Source of the DNA: Colius striatus
Lineage: Eukaryota; Chordata; Aves; Coliiformes; Coliidae
Assembly: GCF_028858725.1 (NCBI RefSeq)
Contig: NC_084790.1
Coordinates: forward strand, 7,242,669-7,306,668
Direction: 5' to 3'
DNA length: 64,000 bases
The position numbers and the translations under genes were made by a program. Shown here one piece after another: positions 1-13,514 of the stretch (positions within the stretch are counted from its first letter, which is position 1; each line of letters opens with the position of its first letter). The notes beneath the pieces were generated by a model. That model was not told the origin of the DNA. It saw only the letters and a program-made list of their open reading frames with translations, and searched no databases.

Positions 1-1305
1 AACCCCAAGGACTGACAGAGCTTTTCAAAAAGGCATAAGGTAAAAAGAAAATAGGTCAGACTCTCACCCAGAGGGATGGCATGGTTTGTTGAGTAGAGGT
101 CAAACTGCATCTTGCCATATCTCTCCGAACTCTGTGCACTCATATTTCAAAGCTGAATGGTTGCCTGCACCCGTAACACACAGATGGCCAATTGCTCATT
201 GACATCCAGCCATGTAGCAGCCAGGCTGCAAAATCAGAGGTCCCACTATACATCAGTGCTGCAGCTGACAGGGTAAGAAGGTATATAGAGAATTAGATTG
301 CTGTCTCCTCAGGATCAGTGAGTGCAACTTTCTCACGTGGGAGCAAAAGAGAAAAGGTCCAAATGAGACACAGGTTGTGCTGCACAACATGGGGAGAGAT
401 CAACCCACATGTGGAGATGGCTGAAGAGGAAAAGGCAGCCAAAGGACAGTTTCTGAGTCTTTCAGCGTGGATGCTTTTCTGTGATTGTTAGACATGCTTT
501 ATCCTTGTCAACAATTCCTACACATAAAAGTTACACTGACAAATATTCTCACGCCTTGCCTTGCCTCAGCTGCATCATTACCCACAGCACTCTGCAACAT
601 GATGCAGCTCTGCCATGGACAAAAGGAGAGGATGGAATCACCTATTATTTGACCTTGGTGTTTCTGATCAAAACCACTCCTCTTGTTTATGCACAGCCAC
701 TTTGGGCAGCCAGGTTGTTGATGAAGCAGACAGCCCAGGCAGCCAGAACATCAAATGCCAGCCTCACACTGACTCCCTCAGTCTGAAGATGTGGTCAGAT
801 AGGACTGACAATACCCCCTTTGCCGTAATGTTGAGCTCCTTATAAACTTAGAGTTTACATACTGCTTGAGAAAAGATATCAGACCATCCAGGCACACTCT
901 GAGTTCCCAGAGATAATAGCTTTGTTTATAGATAATGAGCCTCGCAGAACAATGGCACCTTCAAAATCAAAACAATTGTTCAGTCTCAACAGTGTGACTT
1001 GGCTGGAAGTGGGAAGCAAACCTTGATACAGAGTGCATCAGTTCTTGTGGCATCCAGGTTACAAATCTCAACAGAGCTACATCATTACACAGTGCTAAGA
1101 GTAGAACTTCAGAGGCATGTGGGTCTACCTCCTGAGCCACCTGCTGTACTGTACCTTAGATTAATGCTGCAGTTTGCTTTTTCTCAGTCCAATATTAGTT
1201 CATCTTTAGGAAATACACAGCACTTGTTCCTTAGCTTCTCTCTGCCTCTCACCTAAGCCCCAATCTTCTGTGTCCAGAACAAATGAGATTTTTACTGGGG
1301 TATGT
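1..1305. other. Intergenic sequence, no gene seen
   Basis: This is AT-rich avian-type intergenic sequence. Open frames are all short (about 100 codons or fewer), overlap one another and show no recognisable domain, so I do not call them. No clear repeat family was recognised until the CR1 at about 1306. Confidence 0.5.
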
Positions 1306-1672
1306 AGAATCCCAGAATCACAGAATGGTGAGGGTTGGAAGGGACCTCTAGAGATCATTCAGTCTAAAGCAGATCCACCCAGATCAAGTCACACAGGAAC
1401 GTGTCCCATGGGGTTTGGAAACCTCCAGAGAAGGAGCCTCCACATCCTCCCTGGGCAGCCTGTGCCAGGGCTCCCTCACCTCAATAGTAAAGAAGCTTTT
1501 CCTTGTGTTTAAATTAAAATTTTAGTGTTCCATCTTATGTCTATTGTTCCTCATCCTGTCACTAGAAACAACAGAAAAAAGCATCAACCTGACATCCACT
1601 TTAGGTAGTTATAAGTATATAACTCTTTTCTGGAGTAGACAGCCCCAGATCCTGCAGCCTTTCCTCACAGAG
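1306..1672 (-). mobile_element. CR1 LINE fragment (5'-truncated)
   Basis: On the plus strand the block opens with the reverse complement of the CR1 3' tail (cagaatcacagaatggt). It continues through the usual CR1 3' UTR text: ggaagggacctctagagatcat, a segment about gtcacacaggaacgtgtcc, and a segment about the last helix region. The element is therefore in minus orientation and truncated at its 5' end. It is diverged, so it is an old copy. The 5' (high-coordinate) boundary is approximate. Confidence 0.85.
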
Positions 1673-1679
1673 AAAGAAA

Positions 1680-4600
1680 AATTGTAATAAAAGTAACTTT
1701 AAAGTTCCCTGAGGGATTTCCATGGCAACTTTAGATTAAACTTTATTTTATTTTGAAAGTCAGAAATAAACCAAGGTTGGGATTTACTGCTTTTGTCTCT
1801 CACAAAGGGGAAAGCAGGCCCTCTGAGCTATGTCTCATTTTCAGGCTTCCTTAGGACTAAATCATAGTTCAAGGACTGACTCAGAGGGATGAATGTTGCC
1901 CACTGAGTCACTGCTCCTGACACCTCTGGAGGCAGGGCTGCAGCGTGACAGCTCCAGGCAGAGCAGTGGCTCAGCTTCCCAGACAGGAGATATGGAATGA
2001 ATCTAGTTACTTTACCACTTCTTGCACTGCAGCTTTGTTTCTTCACATCTGAGGATACCCAGTGGGGAGCAAACAGCAGCACAAGCTGTCACAAGTGCCA
2101 GCAGTGCTCAGCAGTGAGACACCTGCAAGCTGGAAAACTTTGCTGGAGAGAGCATGGAGGCTTGGAAAGCCCATCAGTAATTAGCTGCCAGGTTACTGCA
2201 CACAGCATCACCTGTGCAGCTGTGAGTACCGCCTTGTTCAAGGATTACAGATTAACTGTGATTCCTCAAACTCAGGGACTATTTACATGAACAAGTGCTA
2301 TTAAAGCAAGGGTGAGGCCAGACTGACACTCTCCACACAGTCTGCTGAAGGGATGTTCTCTGTCATGAAGACCTGTCACGATAAAGGAGCAGAGAGAAAT
2401 GTGGTTAAATCCCCCCAAGATTTACCCCATCCTGTGCCAAATGTATTTTTTCCTGTTGATTTCAGCTAAAGGTGAAAGATCAATACAGCCAGTGGTTTTA
2501 CCTCTAATTACCTTCAAGTTAAAGACATTTGCCATCGTGATGCTGAGTGGCTCACCATCTCTCCTACAATTCCAACCTTTAAGCAACAGCACAATCTGAA
2601 TTGTTTCTAATCTCTGCACATACAAAGTGCTTATCATCTTGGTAAGGCACAACTTTCCTTTTGATGCTAACAAATAAGTAATTTTCTTTGAACACTAAAG
2701 CACTGTAACACGAACCAGAAACACAATACTAAAAAAAAAAACCCCAAAGCTGAATTAATTCCTCACTGTGAACATCATCTGTCTCTAACAGATACAGGGT
2801 ATCTTCCCTTTTGCCAATGCTTTATCATTATAAAAGTATCTGAGGACACCCTGTGCCTCAGCTCCGTGAAGGATTACTGTGCCTGAATGCAAAAGCTCAG
2901 AGGGAGCTCCAGCCTCCATGTTTCTCGAATGTCAAGAACCAGAATTCGTGCCTGACTTAGAGAGAAAACGCTTCCTAGGTGTGACCACGAGTGGAGGCAG
3001 CTTCTTCTCTGCAAGGCATTGCAACCCTCTGCAGGCATTTTGGAGCATTGCACATCCATTGTGTGCTGCAGCGAAGAGAGCCAAAGACGGTTGTGTTTGA
3101 GAGGATGCTTCAGTCCCTCACACCAGCATCATGCTGTAGATTGACAGGAGGATGAAAGTAACATGAAAGACTTGCTTTCTTTTCGGAAACTCCACCTCTG
3201 AAGACAGTTTGGGGAATTTTTAGCTTTTCTGTCGCAGGGATCAAATGGGCCGATGGAGGCAGGGAAGGCTGAGCTCTGACTCAGGAGGGCTGTGCAGCAC
3301 GAATGTGTAGAGCAACTCATCACACAAGGGCAGCTTGTATCTCCGTGGTTAGCTTCCCCAGAAAGCTGTTTGCTTTCTCCTCCCCGTTGATAATAAAGAC
3401 TAAAAGTAAAATAAATAATCAACCTCTTTATGTAAAGAGCCTGTCGTGTCATGCACCATTTCTCCAACGTATCAGGTAGATCTTGCTGGTCTCAGCCCTT
3501 TTTGCTGGTGTCCCAGTGGGTTCTGTGCTTCCTTCAGGAAAAGGGCAAAAAAGTAATAAAAAGCTGGGGGATAAACACAGGCTCAGCCTATCTGGGAGGG
3601 GAGTACTATGCCTGTGCTGATGTGATTCAAAGTGGGTGCAGGGGGAACCACCAACCCTGGCCACCATCACAATGGTCCAGGGCAGTAATGTCAGGGCATA
3701 GCCACAGATTTCTCACCAAAGGCAAGACAGAACATTAAAATCCTTCAAAAGCTTCATTTTAATGAAGTTCAAACTATGCGAGGACATACTCAAGTAAATT
3801 GGCATCTATATCCACTGCATTTTCAAGGATTATGTCCAGCCTCCTTCCTTGCTTTCAGAAAGAAGGAATAATCACTTCACAGACAAATCCCCTGTTCTTC
3901 TTCATGATGAGGCACTAGAAACAGCTGGACATGTCCATCTGCGTTGACACCTTCTGCTAAGATGCTTTAACATCTTAAAGGAGGATGGACCCTCTTAAAT
4001 CACTCTGCAGGTGCTTCAACAGTTAGGGACCATAAAAAAACCCCAATAAAACAAACTCAACAAATGCAGTAAGGAAAATGGCATTACATATCCAGTTATT
4101 TGATGTTGGGGTTTTATTCCGCCCCTTTTTTCCAAGGTGGCTGGTCACAGCACTGCAGAAGGGACATGACAAGGCAAGCCCATGCTCGCTGAGATTCATA
4201 CAGCCTGGGGTGTGATGTCTAGTGTCAACCAGGAAGCAAGATCTTGGGAAAAAATGGATCTGTCTTGACAGGCCAGCAGCAATGGGCTGAAATCTGGCAT
4301 CAGACATTATTTGAAACAAAGACAGGCAGAACAGACACATGCAAGCTGTGCTCTTACTTGTTTGTTTCCACTGGTTTTGGGTTTTTTTTCTCCAGGTAAA
4401 AAGATCTGTGCAGGTTTTGGAGCATATTGATAGGATGCTTCAGTTTCAGACTAATTTGCAAACACTGAAGGTGATCTCACAGACATTTAAGATCTGAAGA
4501 TCTTACAGTCTGCTGGGGTAACACAAGAGAGAATACATTTGAAAGTGGGGGTCTTTGTTATCTTTGATCTTCCAGCTTCAACTACAAAATGATTTGTAAG

Positions 4601-6450
4601 TAACTTGCAAAATCAAAGGAGGTCCAAATCAAAGGAGGAAGAGACTGTGCCACCCTGTTTCTCCTCAAAATGATACCTTTGTTAACACCAGGGCAAAGCA
4701 CCTTCTCATAACAGAAGAAAAAAGTAGTCTAACTCAGTTACTTTACAAGAATTCTCAGAAGAGTCCACTGCCTACTAGTATTATGGACAATTGCACTTCC
4801 CTCAGAAAGTCACACAAACAGAAAGATTTGTTGGCAAGGAAGTCAAAAGAAATATTGGTTTGACATACGGGCTGTTTAGGTTTTTTCCCACCATTTTCCT
4901 TCCTCTCACTCTTCTCTGTTCAACTTCCTATTACAAATCTTAAGTCCCCAGTTGTTGTTTCACACCCAAACAACCTGGGTGACTTCATGGCCCATGTGCC
5001 TCATGCGAGTGAAAGGAATGACTGTGGAAGCCAAAAGCCTCCAAGATGCTGCAGCGACAGTGGCTTGGATGTACTCCCAGCACTGTGCTGGGCAGTGACA
5101 CTGATACTAGGACATTCTATAGAATTACAAAAGCAAGAAAAAACGTACTGAATTCCAGCCCCCTGCCGGTCCAGTGTGGGAAATAACTCCCAGCACTTCT
5201 CAGATGCAATATTATTCAATTAAACAAATACTCCACCACCCAAGGAGCATTCCTTCACTTAGAGAATCATAAGTACGGGAAATCTACCCTACAAGACAAA
5301 CACAGAACAGTAACAGAGAGTGGGAAGTCACCCACTGCAGTCAGGTCAAGGGTAAGATATCTGACCAAGGTGGTTCCCAGTGCCCCACCACTAAAATCCA
5401 TGCACAGACACAGAAAATTCTCATGGGCTCTTGTCTCAAACAATGGGCCAAATAAAACTGCTGGCACTTGCAATGTGTGGTCTGGGGTTTTTCACATCTG
5501 TAAAAACAAACACAAGGGTTATTTATTCTGTTCAACAAACATGGAACAGGCTTTGACACAGATTTTGAAACTAATCTGCAAGGAAGGCTTGAGTTCATGC
5601 AGAGGCAACAGGGTTAGTTTTGGGGATCTCCAGTTGATCTCTTGTGTTGTCTGTGGTAAATTTCTTTAACCTTGCTGCATCTCCACTTAGGATTTTTGAA
5701 AACAGAAGTACCCAAACCACCGAAAATGCTTTAAAATAAATCTACAGGAATGTCACAGCTAAATGAGACCAATGTCCCAGGATTTTCGTGGTCATAGCCA
5801 ATAGATTTAAGATGGGTGAGTGCTGTGATTACTAGAGAGACTTTGGTTCTTTAAAAGGTAAAATGAAGATTTAACCTATACAGGGTGTGTTGAATTCCTG
5901 CAGATAACAACTCTTTTAAGAGACAGGGTGAAACAGAAAACATCTTTTGCCTCAATTACCATCAGTGTCACTCAGCACCTAATAGGTTCCATGCAGGAGA
6001 ACAAGAACAGGTTGGGCTTGTATCCTTTTCACTTATTTTTGTTTTTACTCTCGTTTTCAGTTGGTCCTTCCATTCCTGCTTCTTCTTTGATATATCCCAC
6101 AGGAGACTCAGAGGATAAATTAAATGTTTTTAATTACCTCCAAGTTAATATCCAAAACCATTCTGGAGCACAAGTGATGTCCTCCAACAAAACTGTTCTG
6201 CAACAACCAGCTAAGAAAACCCTGTTTCTCAGGTGACGTACCTTGTGCTGGTGTGAAACCTGTTTGAATCATCCCCTGAAATCCCTCAACTCAAGGTGTG
6301 TTGGACAGGGAAGGTTAAAGCAGAACAGAGTTTCAAGGAATTCTTTTTTTTTCCTTTTGTTCTTTAGAAAAGTACAATAAAGACTCCAAGTTCCTCTCAA
6401 TGCCACACGTAGTGAATTGTGGCTGCAGACCTATTGATGAGAAAAAGGCA
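1680..6450. other. Intergenic sequence, no gene seen
   Basis: No exon-like ORF with good splice signals, RNA gene or clear repeat family was seen here. Open frames are scattered on both strands and have the length expected by chance. The 3' part of ELL2 is the next gene on this side of GLRX in human, but nothing here could be assigned to it. Confidence 0.45.
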
Positions 6451-6453
6451 GAC

Positions 6454-6996
6454 TTACAGCCCACTTGGGCAGGATAATTCACCACAAACCTTAAGATACG
6501 GATGAGCCTTGGCCTCACCAGCCCCCACTGCCATCAACTGGCCTCTTCTCCCCACAGTCTGCCTCCACAAAGGCTCCAGCTTCTGTATATCTTTTTTGTA
6601 GCCTTCTTTACTCTGACACTGTCCTACAGTCTGGACCAAACTGCTCTGCCATTCCTCAAGAGCTTCACCTTCCTTCTTCTCTAAAACCACAGTTCTCAAA
6701 CACTGAGCTTTCTGCTGCCAGTGAGGCTGATCTGAAAAGTAAACACTTGTTTTCTGGATATTGATGGACACAAGACAGATCTTGGTGACAATCTTTTCCA
6801 TTGCTTGCAGGAACACTGGGTTGTGCCTCCCAACAGCACTGATGGACATTTCAGGAAACATCAGGCTTTGCCCACCACACCAGGTGAACTGTCCCTTTGC
6901 AACTCCGAAATGGAGATGATGCTTGGTACCCACCACTGAAACCATTCTCCCTGTGGCAGCAGAGAGGGGTGCAAGGCTACATTTGGGGCAATGCAA
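6454..6996 (-). CDS. Unassigned 180-codon ORF
   Basis: This single open frame of 180 codons is among the longest in the intergenic part of the window. I do not recognise a family. The composition looks unlike low-complexity sequence: a Cys/Gly-rich N-terminal third is followed by a charged, Gln/Glu/Lys-rich stretch (about residues 105-155) that could be helical. No signal peptide or membrane segment is evident. It begins right beside the degenerate minisatellite at about 7.0 kb, and the upstream in-frame sequence is minisatellite. There is no obvious promoter or polyadenylation signal and no neighbouring exon. It could be a chance ORF, an old retrocopy, or an exon of an unrecognised gene. Chance is the most likely. 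Confidence 0.15.
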   Translation of the reverse strand: MHCPKCSLAPLSAATGRMVSVVGTKHHLHFGVAKGQFTWCGGQSLMFPEMSISAVGRHNPVFLQAMEKIVTKICLVSINIQKTSVYFSDQPHWQQKAQCLRTVVLEKKEGEALEEWQSSLVQTVGQCQSKEGYKKDIQKLEPLWRQTVGRRGQLMAVGAGEAKAHPYLKVCGELSCPSGL

Positions 6997-7200
6997 TACT
7001 CAGGGTGACATGAGAGGTAATGTGATATGCGAGGCAATGCCTGGAGTGATATGTGGGGTGATGTGATGAGCAGGTTGATGTGAGAGGCTGGCAATATGCA
7101 GGGTGATGTGTAGGATGATGTGATGTGTGTGGCGATGTGATGCAATGCACAGGGCAATGCCATATGACGTGTGGAGTGATGTGACGTGATGTGTGGGTGG
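6985..7200. repeat. Degenerate GATGTG-type minisatellite
   Basis: The block contains imperfect, irregularly spaced copies of a unit like gtgatgtgatg, alternating with ggcaatgc and gatatgtgg variants. Because the repeat lacks stops in several frames, all three minus frames stay open and give His/Ser/Thr/Ile-rich translations. These are repeat artefacts, not genes. Confidence 0.75.
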
Positions 7201-7984
7201 CTGCTGCTGCCAGGTGGAGGTTGCACAGCACACAGCAGCCTCCACTAACACTATCCCCTTTCCTCCTCCAGCTATTTTGAGGAGGAAGGAGGGGGATATA
7301 GGTTTGTTGCGGGTTCAGGGGGCAGAGGCAGAGGCCAGGGGCTCCAGCAGCAGGGTGGTTGCGTGGATGACAGAGAGCAAGGTAATGGGACTGGTATGTT
7401 TTAAACCAAAAAGTTCATACTTCGCCTTTGATTTGATGTTTCACTGGAAGTGGAGGGCAGGAGTGGGCACTGAAACACACTGAATGAGCTGTTTCCTTCT
7501 CCAGCTTCCCGTGCCAAAAGTTGCTGAGACCCAAAGTGCCCAAGTAGGGCTGTGGCTCAGGAAAGGGGCGGCTGTGGGCTCTCAGGGAGTGACTTGCACC
7601 CCAGCGGTTGTTTCCTAGGATTTTCCTCCCTTGCAATTGCATGCATAGGATCCAATGCTTCATGTCTGCAGCAGCCTGTACCCATGTTTATCTGTCAATA
7701 GGAACTAAAGCAGCTATCATGACCTGGTGACCACCAATGTTCACCATGAACAGGCACTAAGAGTGATATGAAAGAAAAGATGGTCAACAAATACTTTAAG
7801 AGGCTTACGGCAGTCTTGAGATCCTCATGTACATTGCCCTTGAACACCTCTGGCAGAGTGGCCTGACAGAACCCTTGACCACACAAGGGGATGGCAGAAA
7901 GCTTACCTAATCCCAGTTGAAACACAGAACTTACTGGTTATTTCCTAAGTCTAGACAATTGTCTAGAAGTGATTGCCTCCCTGT

Positions 7985-8236
7985 ACTAGGCACTGGTGAG
8001 GCCACACCTCAGGTTCTGTGTTCAGTGTTGGGTCCCTCACTATAAGAAGGACATGCTGGAGCATGTTCAGAGATACTCAGTATCCCTGGAGATATTGAAA
8101 AGTTGTGTAGCTAAGGTGCTGAGGGATATGAGTTAGTGATGGGCTTGGCAGTGTGAGGTGAGTGGTTGGACTAGTGGACTTGATGATCTTCCAACTGAAG
8201 GTCTTTCCAACTGAATGATTCTGTGATTCTACAACA
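7985..8236 (+). mobile_element. CR1 LINE fragment with internal deletion
   Basis: The block starts in CR1 ORF2 3' text (gaggccacacctcagg, then a form of 'tgtgttcagtgttgggtccctcac'). It jumps to the 3' UTR (ggacttgatgatcttccaac) and ends in the tail gaatgattctgtgattct. The middle of the usual 3' end is missing, indicating an internal deletion after or during insertion. Confidence 0.85.
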
Positions 8237-8239
8237 CGG

Positions 8240-11200
8240 CTGTGTTCATGCTGTCTGTGTAAACCGGCAGTATCATTGCATTCCCAGATGAAAGGAGTGT
8301 TCTCCTAGATACACATTACTATTTACTCCTGCCATATCACAGGGATGTCCAAATAGTGTTAATTTTCCTGCCACCTGTTTGTTAAAAGAGCTGGGGCTGA
8401 GGAAGGTATGTTACACAGAGCCTGGCTGGCTTTCTAAATGCTTCACTTGACAAGATCTTTCAGGTGCTTGATACCAACTTGCTGCCAATCACAACAAGCC
8501 ACATCACAATTAAAATCCTGGGAAGCATAACCTTTTATTCTAAAAATGAAATTATTCATCTTAACAAGAAGAGTTGCATCTTCTCCTAAACTCACAAACC
8601 AATTCTGATCATTGTGCGTTGTCCTTAAACCACCCCTACAGAATCTCAGCCTGCCTCTCCCTGCTAAGCCCTGTTTTTGACTGGTATCTCAAGCATTCTC
8701 TCCCCTATGGTGCAAAGACAACATTAATGGAAATAATTGCAAAACTGTGGCAGCAATATTGTTCTTTGGATAGGATATTCATTGAACTAGGGATCAACTG
8801 CCACAGGGCCTGTGCTTATACCACTGGAATTTGATGAGTTCGTGGAATTAATACAAAAAATTCCTCTGGGATATTTCTCCGCCATTTTTGCACATTTCTG
8901 GGCTACAAATCTTCTTTTGCTGGGAGGAGAAGAAAACAATTCTCTATTTTTACCATGAGTCCTGTTCCTTCCATTGAGCAGGAAGGATTTAGAAAGGTAA
9001 TCTATCTCTTAGTTCAGATTTTTCAGGATATAAGGGCCTCGCTTTGCTCAGCAAGGCAAGGTGGAGCTTCTGGGGCTTGTTTTAAGGAGTGACTCAAGAT
9101 CTGGACTGGAGTGGTACCAGATTAGCACTGTGGTACCTAAATTCACAAGGCACCTCACACATCTTGCAACCTGCCAGTAGATAGTCACTCGAACAGTAAC
9201 GAAACCTCTCATTTCTATTCCAGTTTTGTGGCTGTCTACATGGAAGTAAGTGTGGCTGTGCCTCTACTTGTACTAGAGGAACAGCACAGGTTGAGATGGT
9301 CTTTAATAACAAATGGGCAGTACATGGACGCTTTCCAAGTCAGGCATTGCTCAATGTTCAATAACTACTTGATGTACAGAAAGTATTCCCATCTAGACTC
9401 TCTAAGTCCCATGCAGAGAAAAACTATCCCTGAAACGTGCAGTTGTTTTTCAGGAAACCACCATTTATTATTCTTTTTCTGAGTTAGGGCAAATGAAGTG
9501 TACAATTCAGGTTCTGATTACTTGACTTAGTTTTTATTTTCCCAATATTAACATCCTGCAAGACTGAGTTTGTTTTAATTACAGTTTTCTCTGCGTAGGG
9601 TAGTGTTTGGCTTCAAAAGATCCTAAATTTTATCTACTTCATTGAGACTATCATCCAGAGAAGTTAAAGATTAAGCATACTGTAAACACATACTTGACAG
9701 AACCTCTGATAAAACCTGATAGAAATCCTGAGCCACTAGATTTCCAAAATTAGTTCATATATCTAGATTTAGCATACAAATATGTAATGCAGATGTTCCA
9801 AACCTGCAGAAAACTTGTACATACTTTATTTGTAAATGATTTTAAAGCTTTGAAGACACTTCAGGCCCCAAAACAGTTTTAGAAGTGTATGAGTAATAAT
9901 GTCACAGATTTTAGGACTACAAAGACCACTTGCCTCTAGCTGCTTGCAGGAGGGCATAGGTACCCATCCGCTGCTGATGAACTGCTAGATTTCTCCCTGT
10001 CTTTCATGTGGGACTTCGCACTCATTTCAGTGCTCTTGGAAGCTTGTCTCATCTCTGAGCAGTTGTCATTGGGGTTTTTGTTGTTTTTTTTCTTCACCAG
10101 TTAGACTAATTCTTTAATTATTTCACTCTATTTCTTGTGATTGTGATCATTCCTACTGCCAGGCCTGCAATCTCCCTTAAAGCTGGAAACAGCACAGAAA
10201 TCAAGACTTCACTATCTTTTCAGGGGGAAGAAAAATCAAATTAATGTTTCGATGAAACTTCCAGGGCTGAAATCCATAATCTAAAATAAGATATTTTTTA
10301 AAAGTCTTGCAGAGCTATTGCTTCACTCAGTGAGATGCTGGAGTCACCCAGGGATCTTTTTGAAACAATCCTGCAGGGATTGCTTCTGCAAGACAGAGGG
10401 GTGGAGATCCAACCTTCCCTCTCAAATCTGCATCCTTCTGGAGTTTAGGAGAGTATTTAAACATTTTGTTATACGCAATATTTTGGCTGCAGAGATGGCT
10501 CATCACTAAGGAAGCCAATAATGTTAGGCACAATTTTCAAGTTTGCCTGAAATTGGAACATGTACAAATATGTGCTAAACACCATTCACATTTTCACACA
10601 CATTTTTGCAAAATTATCTCTACGCTTTTCTTCACATCGGTGGTACCTTTTAACTCATAGCAGTGGCTCCCCACAAAGGAGGTATATTTTCCCGTTTTTG
10701 CAAGAGGTATAGTGTATCCAGTGAATACCCACAGTTAAAGCCGGTACCCCTGGTAGGATTTCACAGAAGGTTAGTTCCTTTGTGGTCATAACACCCAGAA
10801 AAAATAATTAATGTAGAATGGGAGTATCTCTGGGGAGGTGAGGGACAATCCTATCTATTGTAGACTTTTAAATACATATAGATAAAGTGTATGCTTGTCA
10901 TAGAATAAATAGCTTGGGGACACCTGTTGTCAAATAAACCAAACAGTTCTGCAAGCTCAGGAGCATTGCTTATCCACAGCGTGGACTGAAGCATTCTAAA
11001 CCAAAAGACAGACTTTTTTTTTCCTCAGTTATTGTTCACAGTAGTCCCATGGCATACACAGGGAAGCACATTCTTGGAGATTAGCACCACACATTTAGCA
11101 TAACCAGCACCTCTTGCAGGGAGAACTCTCCTGCTCCCTGATCTCTGCTATGTCAGCAGGTTCTAAATGTAAATCCCTGGTAACCAGCAGTCAAAATATC

Positions 11201-13510
11201 TCTGCCTTCAACATTTCAGATCTCTTTGCCTCATTGACTATAGTCCATCCATGTTTCTCCATTTCTCCCCTAGTTGATGCTACCCAGTCGTTATCAAAGC
11301 AGGCAAACCTCGGTGGTGTTTAACCATGATGATGCCTGTCCTGACACTGGCCTCTCTTGTATCACTAGATATAAGTAAAGTCTTCCTGAGGACACTAATC
11401 TGCCAGTCTATCATCTGGAAATAAAACCCGCAATTTGAACGTGTGTGAGTGTCTTAACCCAGTTACCTTGGTGAAGGTTCAGGCTGCTGATGGCAGAGCA
11501 GGGCTGGGTTAGAACAACTCCCAGATTGCTCCCCAGCCACCCTAGTTCTATTCAACAATTTCCAGTGGATGCATGCACAATTCCAGACCAATGTCCATGG
11601 AGTGGTGGTTGGGAACAGGGGATAGAACAGTACCTGCTGGGCTGAGGGGGAACAGAATCCAACCAAACATCGGAATTACCAACATGTTTAATTAAGCATC
11701 TGAATACTTGGCAGTGCTTCCTATATTAGGTCTAACAGATCCAATTTCATTAAAATATTCATGGATAAAATCATTTATGAACTTAATAGTAATAAGAGAA
11801 ATGATTATACAGGTAACACTCATGACTGCGGTTCAGGCAACTGGCAGTGTCAGACAGTCAAGTACCCCTGGACAGGAAGATGTCACCACACTGGTGAGAT
11901 CCTCAGCTGGCTCTGTCCTAAAATCAGCTTTTAGAGAGTTTCTTTACCTACATGCAGCTACTTACAGATGTGATCTGAAAGAAAAGCACAGACCAGAGGC
12001 AACGCCTTGTAGTTTGGCTGCACCACTGAGGCCCACCTTGTGGGTTTGTGTCACTGATTTCTGCTGTTGCACAATGTCCAGTGTTGAGCTGCTACTAAGA
12101 GAGGGAAAGGGAGGCTGGTGGTTGCCACACCAGACACCACATGCCAACAAGAATGAACTTTTCACTGTTGGATTATAATTTTCTTGTCTTACAGCACAGC
12201 AGCATTTATAGGTGTATTCCAAGGGTTAGAACTCTGGTTAACTCCACCCCAAGAGCTGATGTTACAGACCATGACATTTTGTGTATTGAGTTTTAGTATG
12301 ATCCCTCAGTTCAGTTAGTTTTCAACAGATATTGTCAAGTGTCCAGCCACGTGCCTTTACTATGCATGAAAGTTAAGCAAACAATACAATGAGAGTACAT
12401 TCAGTATTGAACCCCGCTAGGAAAACACAACAAATGTAAGTGCCAGGTCCACCACCTCCCACTCCCACCCTGCTCCCTTCCCTGTTCCCCCACATTCCTC
12501 CCCCCACCCCCCAAAAAGATATTTTGGAGGTTTTCTGTTAATACACCTATGGCAGGGCATACCAAAGAGGGGCTGTGCCCTCAGAGGCACTGGAAATTAT
12601 GATTATCACAAAATCTCTCAGGATATCACAGATGGGCTTTTAGGTTCTGCTGGCTTCCCTTTTAGGACATTTTATTAGGGGTGATAAAAGCAGAAGCTGA
12701 CTTATCTTCATCAGGAAGAGAAAGGCTTGTACCCAAAATTGGACCAATTGCAGAACGTACTACTGCAGTGTTCTTGTCCCTGCAGGTAGGATGACTTAAT
12801 TAAATTCACCCACTGTGCTTTCCCCAAACCTCTTTACATGTCTTAATTTGATGGATGCAGACTTTAAAAGCACACTTAAGGAAGTACTTAACCTTTGCTG
12901 TACTTTCAGTCAAGCACTTCAACCAGACACCACTTATTCCAAAGGCTAATGCACACCAGGTAAAATGGACTAGCAGAGAAAATAATCTGGGAAGAGCAAC
13001 AGGTCTCAAGACCCTTCTGCTTTTCTGGAGATGAGTCATACTGGGAGGTGGAAGTGAGAAGTTACACTGCTCAGGAATTTCTGCAGACTCGCAGACTTGC
13101 AGCCTGTGCCTGGAAAACAGCAGCAGGATGGTGTCCACAAAGCGCTACCCTGACTCAGCTGGCTAAAGTATACTTCCTGAATACTGCAAATGCATGGGTT
13201 GAGATCAATATGCATATTTCTCTGTGCACATGGGAGCAAGTTTCCTTCTACAGTGCTGATTTTACAGAAAACAGAATCTTGGAAAGCCCCGTTTGGGGTA
13301 GTGCCAGAGCTCTTGTGCCTGCCTGTCACATGCAATGTCAATCAACTGGTGAATCCCAGTGCTGGTTTTCCCATTCCAACCTCATGAAAATACAGATTTT
13401 AATTTCTTTATTCTGGTTCTGCATTACTCCTTGTTATTTCAAACAGCTAAAATGTGACTAGGCTGCTTCTATTTGATGAGTGGCCCAAGGTATTTGCTGT
13501 GATTTCTCAC
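8240..13510. other. Intergenic sequence, no gene seen
   Basis: No convincing exon, RNA gene or transposon was recognised. ORFs of up to 156 codons at about 11.7 and 13.0 kb have no family resemblance, no splice context and many in-frame Met restarts, so they are treated as chance. Confidence 0.45.
12448..12515 (-). other. C-rich tract; possible G-quadruplex on minus strand
   Basis: The plus strand is almost pure C/T with runs of C4-C6. The complementary strand therefore carries several G-runs of 3-6 separated by short loops (1, about 8 and 4 bases), which satisfies a permissive quadruplex pattern. The function is unknown. Confidence 0.4.
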
Positions 13511-13514
13511 TTGT

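Noticed and set aside
6861..7251. Three overlapping His/Ser/Thr-rich minus-strand ORFs
   Set aside because: They are translations of the degenerate minisatellite in all three frames.
11708..13461. ORFs of 156 and 137 codons in intergenic DNA
   Set aside because: No domain, no splice or promoter context, and composition typical of random AT-rich sequence.
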